Positions 1 to 5,600 of a DNA stretch of 5,600 bases are shown here, one piece after another. The notes beneath the pieces were generated by a model. The model was given only the letters and a program-made list of their open reading frames with translations, did no database searches and was not told the origin of the DNA. Each line of letters opens with the position of its first letter. Position 1 is the stretch's first letter. The DNA lies in NCBI GenBank assembly GCA_028697875.1, contig JAQVEQ010000183.1, positions 1 to 5,600 of the forward strand. The letters are read 5' to 3'. Made by a program: the position numbers and the translations under genes. Origin of the DNA: Novosphingobium sp. Lineage in GTDB: Bacteria > Pseudomonadota > Alphaproteobacteria > Sphingomonadales > Sphingomonadaceae.

Positions 1-972
1 CATGGCCTTGAGCCCGAGGCGGGCGAACATTGCCGCGTCGCTGTCGTCGCCCGCGTTGGGCGCAGTCAGCAGCTTGTCCCCGGTGAAGATCGAGTTCGCG
101 CCCGCGAGGAAGCACATCGCCTGCGTCATCTCGGACATGGATTCACGGCCCGCCGAAAGGCGCACCATCGAACGCGGCATGGTGATCCGCGCCACCGCCA
201 CGGTGCGGACGAACTCGACGTCGTCGATCTTCGCCATCGGCGTGTCGGCCAGCATGTCGCCCAGCACGGTGCCCTTGACCGGGACCAGCGCATTGACCGG
301 CACCGACTGCGGGTGATCGGGCAGCGTGGCGAGCGTGTGGACGAAACCAACGCGATCCTCGCGCGTTTCGCCCATGCCGACGATCCCGCCCGAGCAGACG
401 TTGATCCCCGCCCGGCGCACTTCGCCCAGCGTATCGAGCCGGTCTTCCATCGTCCGCGTGGTAATGATCTCGCCATAGCGTTCGGGCGAGGTGTCGATGT
501 TGTGGTTGTAGTAATCGAGCCCGGCATCGGCCAGCATGTCGGCCTGCTGCGGGGTCAGCATCCCCAGCGTCATGCAGGTTTCCAGCCCCATGGCGCGCAC
601 GCCCTTCACCATCTCGATGATGGCGGGCATGTCGCGGTCCTTGGGATTGCGCCAGGCGGCGCCCATGCAGAACCGGGTCGATCCCCCATCGCGCGCCTGG
701 GCCGCGCGCTGGAGCACTTCCTGCACTTCCAGCAGCTTGGTTGCCTTGACCCCGCTGTCGGCCTTCACGCTCTGCGAGCAGTAGCCGCAATCCTCGGCAC
801 AGCCGCCGGTCTTGATCGAAAGCAGCGTGGAAAGCTGCACTTCGTTCGCCGGGTGGTTCGCCCGGTGCACCCCGGCCGCGCGGAAGACCAGCTCGGTAAA
901 CGGCAGGTCGAACAGCTCCGCGATTTCCTCGCGGGTCCAGTCGTTACGCGGTTCGGTGCGTGCCTCGGTCAT
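1..972 (-). CDS. bioB: Biotin synthase BioB (3' end cut by window)
   Basis: Radical SAM enzyme that inserts sulfur into dethiobiotin to make biotin, the last step of biotin synthesis in the cytoplasm. I translated 324 codons with no stop before the window edge; E. coli BioB has 346 residues, so only a short tail should be missing. The radical SAM CxxxCxxC motif is C58-C62-C65 (GGCAEDCGYC), which holds the [4Fe-4S] cluster. The [2Fe-2S] sulfur-donor ligands are also present: C102 (RFCMGAAW), C133 (ETCMTLG), C193 (NVCSGGI) and R271 (VRLSAGRE), matching E. coli C97, C128, C188 and R260. YNHNIDTSPE and the C-terminal GANSIFTGDKLLT are further BioB signatures. The ATG at 972 overlaps the mutase TGA by 4 nt (ATGA), with AAGGA 9 nt upstream. 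No other bio gene is visible. Its likely job here is to supply biotin for propionyl-CoA carboxylase, an inference from context. The family call is very secure. Confidence 0.97.
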   Translation of the reverse strand, partial: MTEARTEPRNDWTREEIAELFDLPFTELVFRAAGVHRANHPANEVQLSTLLSIKTGGCAEDCGYCSQSVKADSGVKATKLLEVQEVLQRAAQARDGGSTRFCMGAAWRNPKDRDMPAIIEMVKGVRAMGLETCMTLGMLTPQQADMLADAGLDYYNHNIDTSPERYGEIITTRTMEDRLDTLGEVRRAGINVCSGGIVGMGETREDRVGFVHTLATLPDHPQSVPVNALVPVKGTVLGDMLADTPMAKIDDVEFVRTVAVARITMPRSMVRLSAGRESMSEMTQAMCFLAGANSIFTGDKLLTAPNAGDDSDAAMFARLGLKAM

Positions 973-3122
973 TCGGCGGCGTCCTTCAGGGTTTCACCGG
1001 CAGGCGGCATGTTGTGGCCGAGCAGCCGCAGCATGTCGGCCGCACATTCGACCACGTTGGAGCCGGGGCCGTAGATCCCCTGGACCCCTGCGTCGCGCAG
1101 ATAGTCGTAGTCCTGCGGCGGGATCACGCCGCCTGCCACGACCTTGATGTCGCTGCGGCCGGCAGCCTTGAGCAAGCGGACGAGTTCGGGGATCAGCGTC
1201 TTGTGCCCGGCGGCGAGCGACGACGCGCCGATCGCGTCCACCCCTGCTTCCAGCGCCATGTCGCAGGTTTCCTGCGGGGTCTGGAACAGCGGGCCGGAGA
1301 CGACTTCGAAGCCCATGTCGGCAAAGGCGCTGGCGATCACGTTGGCGCCGCGGTCGTGGCCGTCCTGGCCCATCTTGGCGACCATGACCTTGGGCTTGCG
1401 TCCGAGACGGCGCGCGACGGCTTCGACCCCGTCGACCACCGCCTGATAGCGGCTGTCGCCGGCATAGGCCGCGCCGTAGACGCCCTTGACCGGGGTCGGC
1501 ACGGTGCCGTGGCGGCCGAAGGCCACTTCCATCGCGTCGGAAATCTCGCCCAGCGTGGCCCGTTCGCGCGCGGCATCGACAGCAAGCGCCAGCAGGTTGC
1601 CGGTGCCTGCCGCGCCTTCTTCCAGCGCCTTGAGCGCGGCGCGGCACTTCACTTCGTCACGCGATGCGCGAACCTTGTTGATGCGCGCGATCTGCGCTTC
1701 GCGGACCGCCGTATTATCGACTTCCAGCGTTTCGATCTGTTCCTCGTTGGCGAGGCGGAACTTGTTGACGCCGACGATCACGTCCTCGCCCCGGTCGACC
1801 CGCGCCTGACGGGCGGCGGCGGCTTCCTCGATCATCGCCTTGGGCCAGCCCGCGTCCACGGCCTTGGCCATGCCGCCTTCGGCTTCGACCTTCTCGATGA
1901 TCTTCCACGCCTCGTCGACCAGCTGCTTGGTCAGTGCCTCGATGTAGTAGGAACCGCCCAGGGGATCGACGACATTGCACATGCCGGTCTCTTCCTGGAT
2001 CACGATCTGGGTGTTGCGGGCGATGCGGGCCGAGAAATCGGTCGGCAGCGCGATCGCTTCGTCGAGCGCATTGGTGTGGAGCGACTGGGTCCCGCCCAGC
2101 ATCGCGGCCATGGCTTCGATCGTAGTGCGGATGACGTTATTGTAGGGGTCCTGCTCGGTCAACGACACGCCCGAAGTCTGGCAGTGGGTGCGCAGCATCT
2201 TGGAGCGTTCGTCCTTCGCGCCGAGCTGGGTCATGGCACGGTACCACAGGGTACGCGCGGCGCGCAGCTTGGCCACTTCCATGAAGAAGTTCATGCCGAT
2301 GGCGAAGAAGAACGACAGGCGCCCGGCGAACTTGTCGATGTCGAGCCCGCTGGCCACGCCGTACTTCACGTATTCCATGCCGTCGGCGATGGTGAAGGCC
2401 AGTTCCTGCACCTGCGTCGCCCCGGCTTCCTGCATGTGGTAGCCGGAAATCGAGATGCTGTTGAATTTCGGCATGTGGTCCGCCGTGTAGTCGAAGATGT
2501 CCGAAATGATCCGCATCGAGGGTTCGGGCGGGTAGATGTAGGTGTTGCGGACCATGAACTCCTTGAGGATGTCGTTCTGGATGGTCCCGGTGAGTTGTTC
2601 GGGCTTCACGCCCTGCTCTTCGGCCGCGATGATGTAGAACGCGAGGCACGGGATCACGCCGCCGTTCATCGTCATCGACACGCTCATCTGGTCGAGCGGG
2701 ATCTGGTCGAAGAGGATCTTCATGTCCTCGACACTGTCGATCGCCACGCCCGCCTTGCCGACGTCGCCCACCACGCGCGGGTGGTCGGAGTCATAGCCGC
2801 GGTGAGTCGCAAGGTCGAAAGCGACCGAAAGGCCCTTCTGACCGGCGGCGAGGTTGCGGCGGTAGAAGGCGTTGGATTCCTCGGCAGTGGAGAAGCCCGC
2901 GTACTGGCGGATCGTCCACGGACGGCCGGCATACATACTGGCCTTCACCCCGCGGGTGAACGGCGCGAAACCGGGCAGGCCCGGTTCCCAGCCCGCGAGA
3001 TCCTCGCCGGTGTAAAGCGGCTTCACGTCGATCCCTTCCGGCGTGTGCCAGGTCAGGTCGCGGCCCTTCACTTCCTTGTCGGCGAGTGCTTTCCAGTCGT
3101 TGACGGTCGGTTTGTCGGTCAT
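969..3122 (-). CDS. scpA: Methylmalonyl-CoA mutase, single-chain adenosylcobalamin-dependent type
   Basis: Interconverts (R)-methylmalonyl-CoA and succinyl-CoA by a radical rearrangement using adenosylcobalamin, the last step of propionyl-CoA entry into the TCA cycle. The protein has 717 residues, the usual length for the single-chain (E. coli Sbm-like) form. Residues ~1-545 form the substrate-binding TIM barrel, and ~575-705 the B12-binding domain. In the barrel, Y74 (IRQYAGFS), Q182 (GTIQNDI), R192 (MVRNTYIYPP) and H229 (ISGYHMQEAG) match P. shermanii Y89, Q197, R207 and H244 at a constant offset of 15. The Tyr/Arg pair marks a true methylmalonyl-CoA mutase rather than isobutyryl- or 2-hydroxyisobutyryl-CoA mutase. 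The B12 domain has D587-x-H589-x-x-G592 (H589 as lower cobalt ligand), S634-S635-L636 and G664-G665. The ATG at 3122 has AAGGA 5 nt upstream and lies 17 nt after the crotonase stop; the TGA overlaps the bioB ATG. The repair chaperone MeaB is not in view. Confidence 0.97.
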   Translation of the reverse strand: MTDKPTVNDWKALADKEVKGRDLTWHTPEGIDVKPLYTGEDLAGWEPGLPGFAPFTRGVKASMYAGRPWTIRQYAGFSTAEESNAFYRRNLAAGQKGLSVAFDLATHRGYDSDHPRVVGDVGKAGVAIDSVEDMKILFDQIPLDQMSVSMTMNGGVIPCLAFYIIAAEEQGVKPEQLTGTIQNDILKEFMVRNTYIYPPEPSMRIISDIFDYTADHMPKFNSISISGYHMQEAGATQVQELAFTIADGMEYVKYGVASGLDIDKFAGRLSFFFAIGMNFFMEVAKLRAARTLWYRAMTQLGAKDERSKMLRTHCQTSGVSLTEQDPYNNVIRTTIEAMAAMLGGTQSLHTNALDEAIALPTDFSARIARNTQIVIQEETGMCNVVDPLGGSYYIEALTKQLVDEAWKIIEKVEAEGGMAKAVDAGWPKAMIEEAAAARQARVDRGEDVIVGVNKFRLANEEQIETLEVDNTAVREAQIARINKVRASRDEVKCRAALKALEEGAAGTGNLLALAVDAARERATLGEISDAMEVAFGRHGTVPTPVKGVYGAAYAGDSRYQAVVDGVEAVARRLGRKPKVMVAKMGQDGHDRGANVIASAFADMGFEVVSGPLFQTPQETCDMALEAGVDAIGASSLAAGHKTLIPELVRLLKAAGRSDIKVVAGGVIPPQDYDYLRDAGVQGIYGPGSNVVECAADMLRLLGHNMPPAGETLKDAAE
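982..986 (-). promoter_or_regulatory. Ribosome binding site of bioB, inside the mutase gene
   Basis: The minus strand reads AAGGA here, 9 nt before the bioB ATG at 972. It lies within the last codons of the mutase gene. With the ATGA stop/start overlap it supports the ATG at 972 and permits reinitiation by ribosomes that finish the mutase. Confidence 0.75.
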
Positions 3123-3127
3123 GGTCG

Positions 3128-3132
3128 TCCTT
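3128..3132 (-). promoter_or_regulatory. Ribosome binding site of methylmalonyl-CoA mutase
   Basis: AAGGA on the minus strand, 5 nt before the ATG at 3122, in the 17-nt gap after the crotonase gene. It fixes the mutase start and gives a protein beginning MTDKPTVNDW, as expected for the single-chain family. Confidence 0.75.
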
Positions 3133-3134
3133 GC

Positions 3135-3149
3135 GGGCCTCAGCGGCCC
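3135..3149 (-). other. Short GC hairpin over the crotonase stop codon
   Basis: The minus strand reads GGGCC-GCTGA-GGCCC, a perfect 5-bp stem with a 5-nt loop that holds the crotonase TGA. No run of T follows on the transcribed strand, so it is not an intrinsic terminator. It lies just before the mutase ribosome binding site (3128-3132) without covering it. In DNA this GC-rich such a stem can easily arise by chance, so any role in mRNA processing or mutase translation is speculative. Confidence 0.25.
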
Positions 3150-3928
3150 TTGAATTGCGGTTTGCGCTTCTCGCCGAAGGCGGCGATAGCTTCCTTGAAA
3201 TCTTCGCTGCGGCCGAGCGCCCGCTGGTTGTCGCGTTCGCGGTTCAACGATTCGTCGAACCCGTGATCGAGCGCGAAGGCCATCTGGCGGCGGATCATGC
3301 CGATGGCGAGCACCGGCCCGGCGGCCAGCTTCGCGGCCAGTGCCTGCGCCGTTGCCAGCACCTCGTCATCCGCCACCACGCGGTTGACGAGCCCGGCGGC
3401 TTTCGCCTCCTCCGCGCTCATCTTCTCGCCCAGCAGGGCCAGTTCCATCGCCCGGGCCCGGCCCGCGCCGCGCGCCACCAGCCAGCTCGCCCCGGCATCC
3501 GGCACGAGACCGATGTTGACGAAGGCCAGCAGGAGATAGGCCGACTGCGCCATGACAACGATGTCGCCGGCAAGGCCAAGACTGACGCCCGCACCCGCGA
3601 CCGGGCCGTTGAGCGCGGTCACGACCGGCAAGTCGAGCCCGGCCAGCTTGCGCACGAAGGGGTGGTAGGCTTCTTCGAGCAGGTTGCCGAGATCGTCGGG
3701 CAGGCCTTCGTACCCGGCGCCATCCGGCTGGATATCCGCGCCCGAACAGAAGAAGCGCCCCTCGCCCGTCAGGACCAGCGCCCTGGCCCCGCCCGCGCGC
3801 GCCGCGTCGATCGCACCGGCCAGCTCGGCGAAGACGCCGGGCGTCAGCGCGTTGAGCTTGTCCGGACGCGCGAGGGCCAGCGTCGTGACCGGCCCTTCGC
3901 TCGAAACGGAAATGAACCTGTAGGCCAT
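3140..3928 (-). CDS. Crotonase-family protein, PaaG-like enoyl-CoA isomerase/hydratase
   Basis: A 262-residue enoyl-CoA hydratase/isomerase superfamily protein, of normal length. The CoA/oxyanion-hole segments are RFFCSGADI (58-66) and NGPVAGAGVSLGLAGD (107-122), and the C-terminus FGEKRKPQFKGR is typical. Both hydratase glutamates are replaced: rat ECH Glu144 aligns with S116 and Glu164 with F136. An aspartate, D144 in GLVPDAG, falls where PaaG (ring-1,2-epoxyphenylacetyl-CoA isomerase) and dienoyl-CoA isomerase carry their catalytic Asp. AFVNIGLVPDAG and MELALLGEKMSAEEA also resemble PaaG. It is therefore probably an isomerase, not a standard hydratase; the substrate is unknown. No other phenylacetate genes are visible, so naming it paaG is not justified. 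I chose the ATG at 3928, which shares its A with the epimerase TGA (TGATG) and has AGAGG 7 nt upstream. A TTG at 3931 is possible but would sit only 4 nt from that site. Seventeen nt separate it from the mutase. Confidence 0.88.
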   Translation of the reverse strand: MAYRFISVSSEGPVTTLALARPDKLNALTPGVFAELAGAIDAARAGGARALVLTGEGRFFCSGADIQPDGAGYEGLPDDLGNLLEEAYHPFVRKLAGLDLPVVTALNGPVAGAGVSLGLAGDIVVMAQSAYLLLAFVNIGLVPDAGASWLVARGAGRARAMELALLGEKMSAEEAKAAGLVNRVVADDEVLATAQALAAKLAAGPVLAIGMIRRQMAFALDHGFDESLNRERDNQRALGRSEDFKEAIAAFGEKRKPQFKGR

Positions 3929-4365
3929 CAATGCGCCTCTTTCGGCGTTTCCATGATCTCGGTCAGCATCCCGTTCATGTCCTTGGGATGGACGAAGAAG
4001 ATCAGCGTGCCGTGCGCGCCGATGCGCGGTTCGCCGAGGACACGCTTGCCCATGGCCTCGAACGCGGCCTTGGCGGCATGGATGTCTGGCACTTCGAAGC
4101 AGACGTGGTGCTGCCCGCCGAGCGGGTTCTTCGCCAGCCAGCCAGCAACCGGGCTGTCCTCGCTCGTCGGTTCGAGCAATTCGACCTGCGTGCCGTGCGT
4201 GCCATTTTCGCCCGGCGTGTTGACGAAGCAGACGCGGACCTTCTGGCTTTCCAGCACGAAAGGTTCGGTAATGTCCGTCGCGCCCATGACGTCGCGGTAG
4301 AACGCGATCGAGGCGTCGAGATCCGGCGTCGCGACGCCGATATGGTTCATGCGGCCCAGTTTCAT
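3928..4365 (-). CDS. mce: Methylmalonyl-CoA epimerase
   Basis: Interconverts (S)- and (R)-methylmalonyl-CoA, linking the product of propionyl-CoA carboxylase to the substrate of the mutase. The protein has 145 residues, normal for this small glyoxalase/VOC-fold family, with two repeated beta-alpha-beta units (about 4-65 and 82-140). The metal ligands are visible by alignment to the P. shermanii enzyme (H12, Q65, H91, E141): H8 (RMNHIGVATPDL), E62 (TQVELLEP, where many homologues carry Glu), H87 (GGQHHVCFEV) and E136 (GMLTEIM). IGAHGT and FVHPKDMNG are family signatures. A small insert around residues 51-58 (PGENGTHG) precedes the E62 strand. I chose the ATG at 4365 because AAGGA lies 8 nt upstream, overlapping the osmC TAA, and because family members begin just before the RMNHIGVA strand. 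The gap from the osmC stop is 11 nt. The stop overlaps the crotonase start by one base, suggesting translational coupling. Confidence 0.95.
   Translation of the reverse strand: MKLGRMNHIGVATPDLDASIAFYRDVMGATDITEPFVLESQKVRVCFVNTPGENGTHGTQVELLEPTSEDSPVAGWLAKNPLGGQHHVCFEVPDIHAAKAAFEAMGKRVLGEPRIGAHGTLIFFVHPKDMNGMLTEIMETPKEAH
3936..3940 (-). promoter_or_regulatory. Ribosome binding site of the crotonase, inside the epimerase gene
   Basis: AGAGG on the minus strand, within the last codons of the epimerase. It stands 7 nt from the ATG at 3928 but only 4 nt from the TTG at 3931, which favours the ATG as the crotonase start. Confidence 0.6.
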
Positions 4366-4373
4366 GGTTCCAG

Positions 4374-4378
4374 TCCTT
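4374..4378 (-). promoter_or_regulatory. Ribosome binding site of the epimerase, overlapping the osmC stop
   Basis: AAGGA on the minus strand, sharing two A bases with the osmC TAA (TAAGGACTGGAACCATG) and 8 nt before the ATG at 4365. It decides the epimerase start against an upstream in-frame TTG at 4428. Confidence 0.75.
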
Positions 4379-4841
4379 ATTGGTGTTCGATCGCGACTTC
4401 GCTCTTCAGCGAATTGCCGATGATGCAATAGCTGTGCGCGGCGTGGTGCAGATCGTCGATCTCTTCGGCGGTCGGCAGCTTGTCGCCCACGAACTTCACG
4501 TCGGGACGCAGGGTGATCTTGCTCATCCAGCTCTTGCCGTCTTCCCGCTTGGCCATCTCGCCCACGGCGTTGTCGACGTAGTACTCGATCGCAAAGCCCT
4601 TCTTCGCCGCGAAGGCGAGGAAGTAGAGCATGTGGCAGCTCGACAGGGACGCGATCAGCGCCTCTTCCGGGTCGATACCGGCCGGGTCCGACATCGGCTC
4701 CGGCACCACCTGCGGCGACGGCGAAGCGACATAGCTTTCGCCGCCATCGAAGGATGCCTCGTGCCGGCGGCTGAACTTGTTGCTGGCGAAATCGTCGCCA
4801 TCGGCCAGTCGCCAGCTTACCGTTGCTTCGTAAAGTCCCAT
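4377..4841 (-). CDS. OsmC/Ohr-family protein (putative thiol peroxidase)
   Basis: A 154-residue protein of the OsmC/Ohr fold. Characterised members reduce organic hydroperoxides, including fatty acid hydroperoxides, in the cytoplasm with a pair of cysteines. The expected residues are present: E60 in DPEEALIASLSSCHM, C69 in the same buried helix, C139 in AHSYCIIGNSLKSEV, and arginines R25-R26 (FSRRHEASFDGG) that could supply the active-site Arg. The second-cysteine motif is CIIGNSL rather than the CPVS-type motif of OsmC/Ohr proper, so it belongs to a less characterised OsmC branch and peroxidase activity is only likely. It has no signal peptide or membrane segment. The ATG at 4841 has a strong GGAGG 6 nt upstream. 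It starts 22 nt after pccB and ends 11 nt before the epimerase, so it is co-transcribed with the propionyl-CoA genes. Why it sits there is unknown; protection of an oxidant-sensitive enzyme or of lipids is a guess. Confidence 0.9.
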   Translation of the reverse strand: MGLYEATVSWRLADGDDFASNKFSRRHEASFDGGESYVASPSPQVVPEPMSDPAGIDPEEALIASLSSCHMLYFLAFAAKKGFAIEYYVDNAVGEMAKREDGKSWMSKITLRPDVKFVGDKLPTAEEIDDLHHAAHSYCIIGNSLKSEVAIEHQ

Positions 4842-4847
4842 CGGGTG

Positions 4848-4852
4848 CCTCC
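4848..4852 (-). promoter_or_regulatory. Ribosome binding site of the osmC-family gene
   Basis: GGAGG on the minus strand, 6 nt before the ATG at 4841, in the 22-nt gap after pccB. It is the strongest Shine-Dalgarno match in the window. Confidence 0.75.
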
Positions 4853-4863
4853 GCCTGTTCAGC

Positions 4864-5600
<737 letters not shown>

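Noticed and set aside
313..1074. Plus-strand open frame of 253 codons opposite bioB
   Set aside because: It is again the antisense frame in register with a GC-rich gene. The minus strand gives continuous BioB with all Fe-S ligands, and the plus translation has no recognisable motif.
994..2649. Alternative minus-strand open frames within the mutase (994-1647, 1337-1585, 1714-1980, 2137-2649)
   Set aside because: They are Arg/Gly/Ala-rich out-of-frame readings of the mutase with no motifs or ribosome binding sites of note, and the mutase frame is intact. There is no sign of a frameshift.
960..3266. Plus-strand open frame of 768 codons opposite the mutase gene
   Set aside because: It is in codon register with the mutase on the other strand, where a stop would need a TTA, CTA or TCA codon in the mutase; such codons are rare at this GC content. 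Its His/Val/Asp/Arg-rich translation shows no domain, whereas the minus strand encodes a full mutase with all catalytic motifs.
3929..3931. TTG at 3931 as the crotonase start
   Set aside because: It adds one residue, uses a weaker start codon and lies only 4 nt from AGAGG. The adjacent ATG at 3928 has 7-nt spacing. It cannot be fully excluded.
3928..4428. Longer epimerase form starting at a TTG at 4428
   Set aside because: It would overlap the osmC gene by 52 nt and add 21 residues unlike the family. The ATG at 4365 has a well-placed AAGGA and gives the normal N-terminus.

Overview
The window reads as one stretch of a high-GC alphaproteobacterial chromosome. The closest fit is the Sphingomonadales (Erythrobacter/Novosphingobium-like). 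That placement is inferred from GC-rich codon use, the MCM and PccB sequence style and my memory of similar loci, and was not tested by a search. All six genes lie on the minus strand, so transcription runs from the right edge (5600) to the left edge (1). No gap between genes exceeds 22 nt and two pairs overlap, which is the layout of a single operon. Both ends are cut by the window.

In transcription order the genes are: (1) the C-terminal half of the propionyl-CoA carboxylase beta subunit, pccB (4864-5600); (2) an OsmC-family protein with two family cysteines (4377-4841); (3) methylmalonyl-CoA epimerase (3928-4365); (4) a PaaG-like crotonase lacking both hydratase glutamates (3140-3928); (5) single-chain adenosylcobalamin-dependent methylmalonyl-CoA mutase (969-3122); (6) biotin synthase, bioB, missing only its last residues (1-972).

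PccB, epimerase and mutase form the complete carboxylation-epimerisation-mutation route from propionyl-CoA to succinyl-CoA, apart from the biotin-carrying alpha subunit (PccA), which is not in view and may lie beyond position 1. This route feeds propionate, odd-chain and branched-chain fatty acid and Val/Ile/Met/Thr carbon into the TCA cycle. BioB makes the cofactor PCC needs, and its start codon overlaps the mutase stop codon (ATGA), so cofactor supply appears tied to the pathway. The crotonase and OsmC protein are accessory genes of unproven role.

There is no room in the window for a promoter, cobalamin riboswitch or intrinsic terminator between genes, and I see no mobile element, tRNA, rRNA or CRISPR. 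The locus looks like ordinary core metabolism. The points most worth a second look are the mutase-bioB coupling, the unusual active site of the crotonase and the embedded OsmC gene.
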